Of a DNA stretch of 44,173 nt, positions 26,054-34,455 are shown piece by piece (the stretch's first letter is position 1; the number at the start of each line of letters is the position of its first letter). The notes beneath the pieces were generated by a model. That model saw only the letters and a program-made list of their open reading frames with translations. It was not told the origin of the DNA and did no database searches. Both the position numbers and the translations under genes were made by a program. The DNA comes from Acinetobacter sp. WC-141 (lineage in GTDB: Bacteria; Pseudomonadota; Gammaproteobacteria; Pseudomonadales; Moraxellaceae), in the NCBI RefSeq assembly GCF_000313935.1, contig NZ_AMSS01000047.1, positions 1 through 44,173 on the forward strand. The letters are read 5' to 3'.

Positions 26054-27091
26054 TTATAGGAATGATTCAGGCTGTTTTGCAGCAGTACGTGCAGTTTGTG
26101 GACTGATCACACCACGAGCAACTAAACCTTTTAAGCTTTGGTCGAGTGTGGTCATGCCATGATTTGCACCAGTCTGAATGGATGAATACATTTGTGCGAC
26201 TTTGTTTTCACGAATTAAGTTACGAATAGCAGGAATACCAATCATGATTTCATGTGCTGCTACACGTCCACCGCCATTCTTTTTAAGCAGGGTTTGCGAA
26301 ATAACAGCTTGTAAAGATTCTGATAACATGGCACGAACCATATCTTTTTCTTCGGCTGGGAATACGTCAATCACACGGTCAATGGTTTTTGCAGCAGAAG
26401 TTGTATGGAGCGTCCCAAACACCAAATGACCCGTTTCGGCAGCGGTAAGTGCTAAACGAATGGTTTCAAGGTCACGCATCTCACCAACCAAAATAATATC
26501 GGGGTCTTCACGCAGTGCCGAACGAAGTGCTTCGTTAAAGCCATGTGTATCACGATGTACTTCACGCTGGTTAATCAAACATTTCTTCGACTGGTGTACA
26601 AATTCGATTGGGTCTTCAACCGTTAAAATGTGGTCATAACGGTTTTCGTTAATATAGTCCATCATCGCTGCAAGTGTGGTCGATTTACCAGAACCTGTTG
26701 GGCCTGTCACCAGCACAATGCCGCGTGGATAGTCACAAATATCTTTAAAGATTTGACCTAAGCCTAAATCTTCCATGGTGAGTACTTTGGAAGGAATGGT
26801 ACGAAATACTGCACCAGCACCACGGTTTTGATTAAATGCGTTAACACGGAAACGCGCAACGTTGGGTACTTCAAAAGAAAAGTCGGTTTCGAGTTTTTCT
26901 TCGTAGTCACGACGCTGTTTATCATTCATGATGTCGTAGACCAGACGATGAACATCTTTATGATCTAGAGCAGGTAAGTTAATGCGACGGACTTCACCAT
27001 CCACGCGAATCATTGGTGGCATGCCAGCAGAAAGATGTAAATCGGACGCGCCATTTTTCACAGAGAAGGCGAGTAGCTCTGTAATATCCAT
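26054..27091 (-). CDS. pilT: Type IV pilus twitching motility ATPase PilT
   Basis: 345 residues from the ATG at 27091 (MDITELLAF...), with GGGGA five bases upstream; the upstream in-frame ATG at 27166 would run through the promoter and is rejected. PilT powers retraction of type IV pili, giving twitching motility and DNA uptake. Visible: GASDLHLSAGMPPMIRVDG, Walker A GPTGSGKST, Asp box LTVEDPIEFVHQ, Walker B IILVGEMRDLETI, His box TGHLVFGTLHTTSAAKTIDR and the AIRNLIRENK segment (AIRNLIRE motif, needed for retraction). All motifs are intact. Operon pilT-pilU, divergent from yggS. Confidence 0.97.
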   Translation of the reverse strand: MDITELLAFSVKNGASDLHLSAGMPPMIRVDGEVRRINLPALDHKDVHRLVYDIMNDKQRRDYEEKLETDFSFEVPNVARFRVNAFNQNRGAGAVFRTIPSKVLTMEDLGLGQIFKDICDYPRGIVLVTGPTGSGKSTTLAAMMDYINENRYDHILTVEDPIEFVHQSKKCLINQREVHRDTHGFNEALRSALREDPDIILVGEMRDLETIRLALTAAETGHLVFGTLHTTSAAKTIDRVIDVFPAEEKDMVRAMLSESLQAVISQTLLKKNGGGRVAAHEIMIGIPAIRNLIRENKVAQMYSSIQTGANHGMTTLDQSLKGLVARGVISPQTARTAAKQPESFL

Positions 27092-27134
27092 AATTTCCCC
27101 AAGTAAATCAAAATATGTCATTATTTTGTAGAAT

Positions 27135-27163
27135 AATATACGGCTTTCACCGAAGCTTACCAA
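27135..27163 (-). promoter_or_regulatory. Likely sigma-70 promoter of pilT-pilU (TTGGTA-N17-TATATT)
   Basis: On the minus strand TTGGTA (27163-27158) and TATATT (27140-27135) stand exactly 17 bases apart and 44 bases before the pilT start. Judged by eye. Confidence 0.6.
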
Positions 27164-27217
27164 CACCTCGCTTTAGGTGAAGAGCAAAAAAGTTTTTTGA
27201 AAATGAGAACCTTGTCA

Positions 27218-27910
27218 ATGAATTACCTGCAAGATGCGCGACAGCACGTATTACAGCAAATCCAACGTGCTTGTGAACATGCTCAGCGTGCGCCTGAAAC
27301 CGTGCAACTTTTAGCCGTATCAAAAACACATCCAAGTGAAAGTTTGCGTGAAATGTATGCAGCAGGGCAAAGAGCATTTGGCGAAAACTATTTGCAAGAA
27401 GCGTTAGACAAAATTGAAGCTTTGCACGATTTAGAAATTGAATGGCACTTTATTGGTCATGTTCAGCGAAACAAGACTAAACATTTGGCTGAAAAGTTTG
27501 ATTGGGTACATGGTGTAGATCGATTAATTATTGCTGAGCGACTATCTAATCAAAGACTTCAAGATCAATCTGATTTGAATATTTGTTTGCAAGTGAATAT
27601 TGATGGACAAGACAGTAAAGATGGTTGTGCACCAGATGAGGTGGCCGAGTTAGTTGCCCAAATGAGTCAATTACCAAATATCAAATTACGCGGTTTGATG
27701 GTGATTCCAGCACCAGACAATACTGCTGCTTTTGCAGATGCTAAGACCTTGTTTGATGCGGTTAAAGAAAACCATGCTCACCCAGAAGACTGGGATACAT
27801 TAAGTATGGGAATGTCGAGTGATTTAGAAGCTGCAATTGCGGCTGGTTCAACCATGGTACGCGTAGGTACAGCATTGTTTGGAGCCAGAGATTATTCACA
27901 AAAAGGTTGA
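27218..27910 (+). CDS. yggS: YggS-type pyridoxal phosphate homeostasis protein (PLPBP)
   Basis: About 230 residues. Single-domain, fold-type III PLP-binding protein that keeps vitamin B6 and amino-acid pools in balance and has no known catalytic role. The PLP lysine is in QLLAVSKTHP near residue 30. Other family marks are GENYLQEALDKIEAL, IEWHFIGHVQRNKTK, LQVNIDGQDSKDG, LRGLMVIPAP and LSMGMSSDLEAAIAAGSTMVRVGTALFG. The start is uncertain: ATG at 27218 (MNYLQDARQ) fits the family best, while 27203 (ATG) or 27197 (TTG) would add 5 or 7 residues, and no candidate has a strong ribosome site. Divergent from pilT, a widespread pairing in gamma-proteobacteria. Confidence 0.93.
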   Translation: MNYLQDARQHVLQQIQRACEHAQRAPETVQLLAVSKTHPSESLREMYAAGQRAFGENYLQEALDKIEALHDLEIEWHFIGHVQRNKTKHLAEKFDWVHGVDRLIIAERLSNQRLQDQSDLNICLQVNIDGQDSKDGCAPDEVAELVAQMSQLPNIKLRGLMVIPAPDNTAAFADAKTLFDAVKENHAHPEDWDTLSMGMSSDLEAAIAAGSTMVRVGTALFGARDYSQKG

Positions 27911-28074
27911 TGTAAGCTTTTTCGTACAGAAATTGCGGCCTTTTACGGCTATGGCAGACGAGTGTTTTTACTTATTATGAACTCATCAGGAAACAGGACG
28001 TTTCTAAGAATAACAATAAATAGTGATGAATGGATGCATACAGGTACGACAGGAGTTATACCAACGCAGATTCT
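27911..28074 (+). other. 164-bp non-coding stretch before a terminator (possible 3'-UTR RNA)
   Basis: Between yggS and the shared terminator at 28075. A 43-codon frame (27977-28108) crosses the terminator hairpin and has no ribosome site, so I do not call it a gene. A TATTAT at 27973-27978 could be a -10 for a short RNA of roughly 115 bases ending at the terminator; the -35 is poor. Confidence 0.3.
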
Positions 28075-28107
28075 AAAAAAGCCCCGACAGGATGTCGGGG
28101 CTTTTTA
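28075..28107. terminator. Strong bidirectional terminator between yggS and sbcC
   Basis: Stem AAAAAGCCCCGACA / TGTCGGGGCTTTTT with loop GGA. A- and T-runs on both sides let it end both convergent transcripts. Confidence 0.92.
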
Positions 28108-28110
28108 GTT

Positions 28111-31100
28111 TTAACCAACGACTTCAATCGTACTTGCACCAGCACCAAGTGGTTTCACCTGAATTTGCACAGGAATACGTTCATGCATTTCTTGAATGTG
28201 TGAAATGAGAATGACTTGGCGACCCTGATTTTGCAATTGATCTAAGGCATTCATGACCATGTGCAAAGAAGAAGCATCTAAGGTTCCAAAGCCTTCATCA
28301 ATAAACAATGATTCAATTTTCATTGAACCCGATGCCATATTGGCAATCGCCAAAGACAAGGCAAGGGCAGTTAAGAACGACTCACCGCCAGATAAAGATG
28401 CAACGGAGCGGGTTTCTCCATCCATATCATGGTCAATAATTGCAAGACTTAAAGACTGATCTAGACGTTTTAACGTATAACGTTGAGAAAGCATGGCCAG
28501 TTGCTGGTTGGCATGTTCCACTAAAATATCTAGGTGATATTGCTGAGCATAGTCACGGAACTCTTTACCTTTAGCATCGCCAATGAGCCCTGAAATTTTG
28601 CTCCAGCGATGTTCTTCTTGCTGAATATTTTGAATTTGCTCGGCGTATTGTTGTTGTTTCGCAAGATTTTGTTGATGCACTTCAAGCTTAAGCTTCAGTC
28701 GATCACGTACTTCAAGTTGTGCTTTAAGCTCTGCAATATTGTCTTGAATGAGGCTCACAAGCTTTTCATGTTCAATATCTGGCTGAGTTTGTAAATGTTC
28801 GCTCAATTGCTCTTGCATGGTTTTAAGGGCAGAAGAGGCTTCACTTAGTAAACGTTCGGCATGATTAAGACGGTTACGGATGTCTTGCTCTTGAGCTGAA
28901 TTGATTTGCATGAGCGCCGTAAGATCAGATGCTTGAAAATCAGCATGGGCTTTTAACCAGTTTTGAATTTGCCCATCAATTTGCTGTTGATGTTGCTCGG
29001 TGTGCTGATGTTGATGCTTGAGCTGATCGAGTGCCTGTTTTTGTTGCTCGAAGTGCTGTCTGGTTTGTTCGAAACGCTGTTTAGCCTCATGATAAGCGGT
29101 TTGTTGGTGCTGACGTTTAGTGTCGTGTTCAGTTAACCAATCGTGCGGTTTAATGTCAGAGTGACCTGTCATTTGCTCAATGAGCGACACCGCTTTTTCA
29201 TTATTTTGTTGACCCTTAAGCGTAATTTCTTTGAGATTTTGGTCGATCTCCTCAATTTGCTTGGTCATTTGCTCAAGGTTAGCAGCCAGCATTTTAAGTT
29301 CCTGCTGCTGCTGTTCAAAGCGCTGTGCGAGCTGTTCTTGTTGTTCAAGTTGCTTAGCGCGTGCATCAAGAACAGACCAAATCTGCTTAGCCGTTTGGCT
29401 ACTCGACTGCTGCCATGCGTGCTGTTCGGTTTCAGATAGACACTCAACAATATGCTGAACTTGTTGTTGCCATTGCTGTGCTGTATTGAGCAATGTCTCA
29501 TTACGCTGAATAGATTGAACGAGCTGATTGTATTGTTTAATCGCTTGGGTTAAACGCAAGCTTTCTGAATCAAATGAACTCAGCGCATTTTGCGCGGTTT
29601 GTCTGAGTTCGTTCAGCGTTTGCAAGATCTGCTCAGGAGCTTGATTAAGCTCAATATGTAACTGATTGAGGGTAAGCGTTTGTTCAAGTTCTTGCTGTAA
29701 GTTTGCTTGTTTTGTTTTAAGTTGAGCTAGATATTTCTGAACCTGCTCAAGCTCGGTACTACATTGGGTAAGCGCATGTTGTTGGGTTTGCCATGCATTA
29801 AATTTAGTTTGCTCTAGCGCTACTGCTTGTTGCTCTTGCTGTTGCTGCAAGTCGAATAAGGCCTTGGAGACTGCACTGTCATCAACACGATAGGGATGAT
29901 GCGTACTTCCACACACTAAACAAGCTTCACCTTCTTTAAGATTGGCTCGTAACTGCTCAATATTTTCGGTGTGTAATAGACGCTGCTGTTGCAGGATATG
30001 CTGTAGCTTTTCACGTTCAGTTTTTGCTGTCTGATACTCTTGCTCAGTCGACTGGCAAAGAGTTTTAAGCTGCTGCTCTTGCGCTGAGGTTTGCGTATGT
30101 TTTTCGGTGAATTGCTGAAGCTCAGCATATAACTCATGATAAATTTTTATTTTCTGTTGAATCAGGTCTAGCTGAGTGATTTGGGCAAGTTTTTGTTCTT
30201 TGTCTTTGCGTTGCTGTTCAACTTTTAACTCAATCTCTTCAACTGTGCCTAGAGAAGCTGTCAGCTGTTCAAGCTCACTTTTAGCTTCCGATAGCTTTTG
30301 GCGAGCAAGGGTAGGGTTTCCCAGTTGTTGTTCAATCGCTTGGTAATTTTGAATAAATTGCCCAAGCTGGTGTAAATGCGCTGAAAGACCTTTATCCAAT
30401 ACTGCATATTGCTGAGTCTGGGTAAGCTTTTGTTGCAGATGGATTTGGTTTTGTTGAAGCTGTTCAATTTGTTGTTGCACTGTGTTTTGCTGTTGTTGCA
30501 ACGGGCTGAGCTTTTGATCAAATGTATTTCTTTTTTCTTTGCACTTTTTATATTCATCGGCAATAAAGACGCGCTCTTGAATAGACTGTCGAACCTGATT
30601 TAAAGCTTGTTGATGCTGTTGCTCAAAATCGAGTGTCTGTTTGAGTTCTTGTTCTGCAAGTTGATATTGTTTTTGGCCTGTTTCAAAAACTTGAATCAAG
30701 TCATTAAACGTAGTTTGCGCTTGCTGAATTTGAGGTTCAAGTTGTTGTAGCGTTTGTAAATTTTGAGCCTGCTGAAAAACTTGTGGGCGTATTTCAGAGA
30801 AAACTTCGAGACGTTTTAATTGCTCACGTTCACCCGCAAGTTGCTGATGATGGCTTTGCTGGTTTTGAAATTGTTGTTGTTTCGCTTGAACTTCTTGCTC
30901 AAGTTTTGCTTTGCGTTCAAACCATTGTTGCTGTTTGTCTAAGATATTTTTTTGCTGTTCTAATTTTTGATGATTTTGTTCAGCTTGCTGATATTGTTCG
31001 GTAAAAGCCGCAATTTCTTCATCAGACAAAATTTCAATATGACCTAAGAACTCTTCAAGCTGTTTACGTTGTTTTGCAATATCAGCCGTTTTACGAAAAG

Positions 31101-31707
31101 CCAGCTCACCGATTTTGGCAAAAATGCTGGAGTTAGTCAGGTACTCAAGCAACTCACCGCGTTCACTGTCGCGTGCTTTTAAAAAGGCAGTGACTTCTGA
31201 TTGGGCAAGTAGTACCGCACGGGTAAATTGTTCAAATGAAAGCTGGGTAATTTGTTTAACTTTTTCATCGACTGCTTTGGCTTTGTCGGCAAGCACGACA
31301 CCATCGGTCAGGCATTTTATATGGCGTTGCACGCTTTGTAATTTACCATTTGGGTTTTCACGTGCCCGCTTAATTTCCCAACGAGCCAAATAACGTTTTT
31401 GATCTTGTGCAATAAAGCAAAGTTCAGCAAAACCATGTCCCGTACCACGGCGTAAGACTGTTAAAGGTGAATTGGTCAGTAACTCAGAACCATCAACGTC
31501 TTTTAATTTGCCATCGCTGTCTTTAAGACGTGGAACCCGATTAAACAAGGCCAGACACATCGCGTCTAAAATGGTCGACTTACCTGCGCCTGTTTTCCCT
31601 ACAATTGCAATGAGTCCTGCATGGGCGAGGGGCGCGCTTTCAAAATCAATAAAGTGTTCATCAGAAAGAGATGCCAGATTTTTTATTCGAATGGATAAAA
31701 TTTTCAT
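28111..31707 (-). CDS. sbcC: Exonuclease subunit SbcC (Rad50-type ATPase)
   Basis: 1198 residues. Large subunit of SbcCD, which cuts DNA hairpins and processes double-strand breaks. N-terminal Walker A VGKTGAGKSTILDAM (about residues 36-50). Two long Gln-rich coiled-coil arms (roughly 200-590 and 610-1050) flank the zinc-hook CLVC (Cys596, Cys599), which joins two SbcC molecules. At the C-terminus come the ABC signature LSGGESFLTALALSLAIA, Walker B SLFIDEGFGTLD and the switch ILISHIQEMHERI. About 150 residues longer than E. coli SbcC (1048), with the excess in the coiled coils. sbcD ends nine bases upstream; AAGGA precedes the ATG. Confidence 0.96.
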   Translation of the reverse strand: MKILSIRIKNLASLSDEHFIDFESAPLAHAGLIAIVGKTGAGKSTILDAMCLALFNRVPRLKDSDGKLKDVDGSELLTNSPLTVLRRGTGHGFAELCFIAQDQKRYLARWEIKRARENPNGKLQSVQRHIKCLTDGVVLADKAKAVDEKVKQITQLSFEQFTRAVLLAQSEVTAFLKARDSERGELLEYLTNSSIFAKIGELAFRKTADIAKQRKQLEEFLGHIEILSDEEIAAFTEQYQQAEQNHQKLEQQKNILDKQQQWFERKAKLEQEVQAKQQQFQNQQSHHQQLAGEREQLKRLEVFSEIRPQVFQQAQNLQTLQQLEPQIQQAQTTFNDLIQVFETGQKQYQLAEQELKQTLDFEQQHQQALNQVRQSIQERVFIADEYKKCKEKRNTFDQKLSPLQQQQNTVQQQIEQLQQNQIHLQQKLTQTQQYAVLDKGLSAHLHQLGQFIQNYQAIEQQLGNPTLARQKLSEAKSELEQLTASLGTVEEIELKVEQQRKDKEQKLAQITQLDLIQQKIKIYHELYAELQQFTEKHTQTSAQEQQLKTLCQSTEQEYQTAKTEREKLQHILQQQRLLHTENIEQLRANLKEGEACLVCGSTHHPYRVDDSAVSKALFDLQQQQEQQAVALEQTKFNAWQTQQHALTQCSTELEQVQKYLAQLKTKQANLQQELEQTLTLNQLHIELNQAPEQILQTLNELRQTAQNALSSFDSESLRLTQAIKQYNQLVQSIQRNETLLNTAQQWQQQVQHIVECLSETEQHAWQQSSSQTAKQIWSVLDARAKQLEQQEQLAQRFEQQQQELKMLAANLEQMTKQIEEIDQNLKEITLKGQQNNEKAVSLIEQMTGHSDIKPHDWLTEHDTKRQHQQTAYHEAKQRFEQTRQHFEQQKQALDQLKHQHQHTEQHQQQIDGQIQNWLKAHADFQASDLTALMQINSAQEQDIRNRLNHAERLLSEASSALKTMQEQLSEHLQTQPDIEHEKLVSLIQDNIAELKAQLEVRDRLKLKLEVHQQNLAKQQQYAEQIQNIQQEEHRWSKISGLIGDAKGKEFRDYAQQYHLDILVEHANQQLAMLSQRYTLKRLDQSLSLAIIDHDMDGETRSVASLSGGESFLTALALSLAIANMASGSMKIESLFIDEGFGTLDASSLHMVMNALDQLQNQGRQVILISHIQEMHERIPVQIQVKPLGAGASTIEVVG

Positions 31708-31716
31708 GACATATCC

Positions 31717-32985
31717 TTAAGGGGTTGCATCATTTTCAAGATGTTTTTGTGCTTCTTGTACTAGGCTCAGGAAATCTTTTAAGACCGCATCATCGGTACT
31801 GTAACCTTGTTTTTCCCAGATATTTTGAAATAGCTTTTCTGGTGTTGGTGGTTCAAGTGCGATTTGCTGAGTGGCATTGGTATCGGTACTGTCTTTATTC
31901 ACATATTGACGTGAAATACGCACTAAACGGTAGCGGTCAGGTGGCAGGGCTGCTTCAAACTGCTGACGTAAATTAGGCTGCGGCGGCGTTAAACTATAAT
32001 ATTCAATATCGACATATTCACGGTGGTCAATATTTTCAATCACGCCGTGTGGCAAAGCTCTGAGTTGTTGCAGTACCTCATTTAACTCACCACGAATGCG
32101 GTGCAATTGTATGCAGCGCGGAATTTCGACAGCTTCAAATTGCACACGGCTGTCAGTGTCTTGAGATGGGTCAATTTTGACTTCAACTACTTGGTGCTTA
32201 TAGTTAATTTCACTAAAAGAAAGCGGAATGGGTGAACCGCTATAACGAATGTGCGGCTGGCCTACTTTTTGTGGTTTGTGTAAGTGCCCTAAAGCCACAT
32301 AATCGACAGCATCTTCAAATAAAGTCGTTGAAAGTGCTTCTTCATTACCAATAATAATTGGGCGTTCAGAGTCGGATGTTTCCCCACCTTGCATATGGGC
32401 ATGCGACATTAAAATAAGCGCTTGGTCTGGTGTTTTACGACGTTTGGCTTCTGCAATCAGTTGCTGGTGCAAATAGGCAATCGCGTTTTTGCTGTTAGTG
32501 GTATGTTCATTAAAGCCCGTAATTTCGGCCGAGCGTAAAAAAGGCAGGGCAAGACACCACGCTACAATCTCTTGATTTTGATTATAAATCGGCAAAAGTA
32601 GACGATCGAGATCTAGGGTTTTATCTTCATTCCAGCGAACTACACCTACGGTTTTTGCATTGTATTTTTCTAAGAGTGGTTCGACTTGTTCAATCCGATA
32701 GCCTGAATCGTGATTGCCCGCAATCATGAGCGTTTGCATGTGAGGCGCAATACGATGTGCATCTGCTAAAAATTGGTAGAGTTGTTTTTGTGCTTGAGAG
32801 CCCGGATTAATCACATCAAAAATATCGCCAGCAATGAGTAGGGCATGTGGTTGTTTTTCTTGAATTTGAGTGAGTAACCAACTTAAAAATTGTTGGTGTT
32901 CGTAGTGACGTGAATGATTATAAAAAAACTGCCCCAAATGCCAGTCAGAAGTATGTAGAAAATGTACGGACATAGAAACAGACAT
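31717..32985 (-). CDS. sbcD: Exonuclease subunit SbcD (Mre11-type nuclease)
   Basis: About 422 residues. Metallophosphoesterase nuclease that works with SbcC. All metal-binding motifs are visible: I FLHTSDWHLGQ, II LLIAGDIFDVINPG, III MIAGNHDSGYR, IV LILMSHAHMQGG and V VALGHLHKPQKVG. The C-terminal capping part (RLVRISRQYVNKDSTDT) fits SbcD. Start uncertain between ATG 32985 (MSVSMSVHFLHT) and ATG 32973 (MSVHFLHT); the second matches family proteins more closely, but neither has a clear ribosome site. First gene of sbcD-sbcC. Confidence 0.94.
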   Translation of the reverse strand: MSVSMSVHFLHTSDWHLGQFFYNHSRHYEHQQFLSWLLTQIQEKQPHALLIAGDIFDVINPGSQAQKQLYQFLADAHRIAPHMQTLMIAGNHDSGYRIEQVEPLLEKYNAKTVGVVRWNEDKTLDLDRLLLPIYNQNQEIVAWCLALPFLRSAEITGFNEHTTNSKNAIAYLHQQLIAEAKRRKTPDQALILMSHAHMQGGETSDSERPIIIGNEEALSTTLFEDAVDYVALGHLHKPQKVGQPHIRYSGSPIPLSFSEINYKHQVVEVKIDPSQDTDSRVQFEAVEIPRCIQLHRIRGELNEVLQQLRALPHGVIENIDHREYVDIEYYSLTPPQPNLRQQFEAALPPDRYRLVRISRQYVNKDSTDTNATQQIALEPPTPEKLFQNIWEKQGYSTDDAVLKDFLSLVQEAQKHLENDATP

Positions 32986-33149
32986 CAAGCCAAAATAAAC
33001 ACAGATACGTTAGCATAAATTGGCAGGAGATTTTATAAAGACATTTTAAAGTGCTCGATATTTAAGCCAGCAGTAAACTCTAAATTAAATTTTTCACTTT
33101 AAACTTTGCTTTGTTACTATCAGGTCAAACAACGAACTTTGAGAACAAA

Positions 33150-33623
33150 ATGACCATTCATAAATACGAAGTAAAAATACAGTGGGAAGGCAATACAGGT
33201 ACGGGGACTTCGGCTTATCGGTCATATAAACGAGATTTTAGTATTCAACATCCTGAAAAGGCTACTATTCAAGGTTCATCTGACCCTGCCTATTTAGGTG
33301 ATGTGTCCAGATGGAACCCCGAAGATTTATTGGTTGCATCTGCTTCAGCTTGTCATAAGCTGTGGTATTTACACCTGTGTGCTGTCAATCATATTCATGT
33401 ACTGAGTTATGTCGACCATGCACTTGGCTTTATGGAAGATACAGATCCAGTGAGAAGGGGCCATTTTACTCAAATTATTTTAAGACCAGAGATTGTGTTA
33501 GAAAAAGGTGCTGATCAAGCGCTTGCTGCAAAATTACATGAAGAAGCGCATCACGAATGTATGATTGCCAATTCAGTGAATTTTCCAATTACATGTGAAG
33601 CAAGTTTTAGCTTTGCTGAATAA
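33150..33623 (+). CDS. OsmC family protein
   Basis: 157 residues from the ATG at 33150; an upstream extension to 33111 has no support. OsmC/Ohr-fold thiol peroxidase-type protein. The two catalytic cysteines are visible, in ASASACHKLWYLHLC and HHECMIANSVNFPI. A preceding SRWNPEDLLVASASA is the family mark. The C-terminal NSVNFPITCEASF replaces the typical NVRL-type ending, which suggests the general OsmC branch rather than Ohr. It probably reduces organic hydroperoxides with lipoyl or thiol donors, but the substrate is not shown by sequence. Stands alone, divergent from sbcD and convergent with the VOC gene. Confidence 0.88.
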   Translation: MTIHKYEVKIQWEGNTGTGTSAYRSYKRDFSIQHPEKATIQGSSDPAYLGDVSRWNPEDLLVASASACHKLWYLHLCAVNHIHVLSYVDHALGFMEDTDPVRRGHFTQIILRPEIVLEKGADQALAAKLHEEAHHECMIANSVNFPITCEASFSFAE

Positions 33624-33632
33624 ACAATATGA

Positions 33633-33662
33633 AATAGCCACCGATAAAATGGCGGTGGCTAT
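33633..33662. repeat. Hairpin between convergent osmC-like and VOC genes
   Basis: ATAGCCACC and GGTGGCTAT form a 9-bp stem. There is no good T-run on either strand, so terminator function is only probable. Confidence 0.5.
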
Positions 33663-33697
33663 ACAGTAAAAAATAAAAGAGTCGTTAAATAAGATCT

Positions 33698-34075
33698 TTA
33701 AGCAGCATTTTCATCGACTTGAAAAATACCAAAAACGTTATGGTCTAAATCGACAAAGTAGCCATGCCAAGCGCGGCCCGGAATAGCGAATTTATCCATT
33801 GCCACAATACCGCCTTGCGCTAAAATTTTCGCAGCCACTTCATCGAAGTTTTCCACCTGAACCGAACAGGTAAATGCATTAGTGCCATATTCCATTGGAG
33901 GCGTTTGAGCAGGGCGTTTTAATAGTCCACCCATAATTGAAGGCGTTTCGATACGATAATATTCAATCGGTAAGTTTTCATCGAGTTTAAATTGCCAGCC
34001 GAACACAGCTTGATAGAACTGCGCATCGCGAGCAGGGTTTGAAGACTGGATTTCAAAATAGGCAATGTTGTTCAT
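33698..34075 (-). CDS. VOC (glyoxalase/bleomycin-resistance fold) family protein
   Basis: 125 residues, a single vicinal-oxygen-chelate domain. Family marks: NIAYFEIQSSNPARDAQFYQAVFGWQF at the start (beta-alpha-beta opening with the FYxxvFGW motif), GGLLKRPAQTPP, the AAKILAQGGIVAMDKFAIPGRAWHGYFVDLDHNVFGIFQ ending. The metal ligands of glyoxalase I are not clearly all present, and this subclass (often called glyoxalase-like or 27 kDa antigen-type) has no assigned substrate. Monocistronic; downstream, a hairpin separates it from the OsmC gene. Confidence 0.85.
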   Translation of the reverse strand: MNNIAYFEIQSSNPARDAQFYQAVFGWQFKLDENLPIEYYRIETPSIMGGLLKRPAQTPPMEYGTNAFTCSVQVENFDEVAAKILAQGGIVAMDKFAIPGRAWHGYFVDLDHNVFGIFQVDENAA

Positions 34076-34179
34076 ATTATTTAAATCATATTTTTATGGT
34101 GCAAAAAGTATACGCATAGCCTTTATCGCCACGAAAGACCTATTGTGTAGGTTGAGCGTAAAATAAATGAAAGTACCAG

Positions 34180-34221
34180 AAAATAAAAACCGACGATTCG
34201 AGTGATGAGAGAATCGTCGGT
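34180..34221 (-). terminator. Intrinsic terminator of the candidate small RNA
   Basis: Perfect 11-bp stem ACCGACGATTC / GAATCGTCGGT with an 11-base loop. On the minus strand it is followed by TTTTTATTTT; on the plus strand there is no T-run, so it acts leftwards. No protein gene lies upstream on that strand. Confidence 0.85.
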
Positions 34222-34353
34222 CAAAAACTTCATCAAGGGTTTCGGCTGCTAACAAAACCTAATCCGAAGGAAGGAAAGAGTCGTAATGAAAGGTCACCGA
34301 AACAATTTTGCGGATGCCATGCAAAGGAAGTATTCGGTTGCTGCGACCTTATT
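34180..34353 (-). ncRNA. Candidate structured small RNA gene (unnamed)
   Basis: The largest gene-free gap (34076-34455) is not featureless. On the minus strand, three nested helices run from the 5' end: AGGTC/GACCT (34349-34345 with 34295-34291), CCGAA/TTCGG (34337-34333 with 34301-34297) and TTTGC/GCAAA (34325-34321 with 34311-34307). A pyrimidine-rich stretch CTCTTTCCTTCCTTC (34280-34266) follows, partly complementary to Shine-Dalgarno sequences. A TTCGG...CCGAA hairpin (34268-34241) and then a perfect 11-bp terminator stem with a T-run close the unit. TATATA at 34363-34358 is a -10 candidate placing the start near 34351; the -35 is weak. Predicted length is about 170 bases. The family is not recognised; it does not look like 6S, RNase P or SRP RNA. 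Inference from structure only. Confidence 0.55.
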
Positions 34354-34455
34354 ACCCTATATAACGTCAAGAGATCAGGATTGGTTGACAGAAAAATGAA
34401 AAAAAATCGAAAAAAATTTATAATTATTTTTTGAACCCATAAATTAGGCAAAAAT

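Noticed and set aside
27977..28108. 43-codon frame after yggS
   Set aside because: It reads through a strong terminator hairpin and has no ribosome-binding site.
28253..31393. Many reading frames on the plus strand inside sbcC
   Set aside because: Shadows of the Gln-rich sbcC coding strand (CAA/CAG repeats give long Leu/Cys/Ser frames on the other strand); no ribosome sites and no recognisable domains.
34384..34426. TTGACA/TAATTA as promoter of the membrane protein gene at 34456
   Set aside because: TTGACA at 34385 and TAATTA near 34421 are about 30 bases apart, too far for one sigma-70 promoter.
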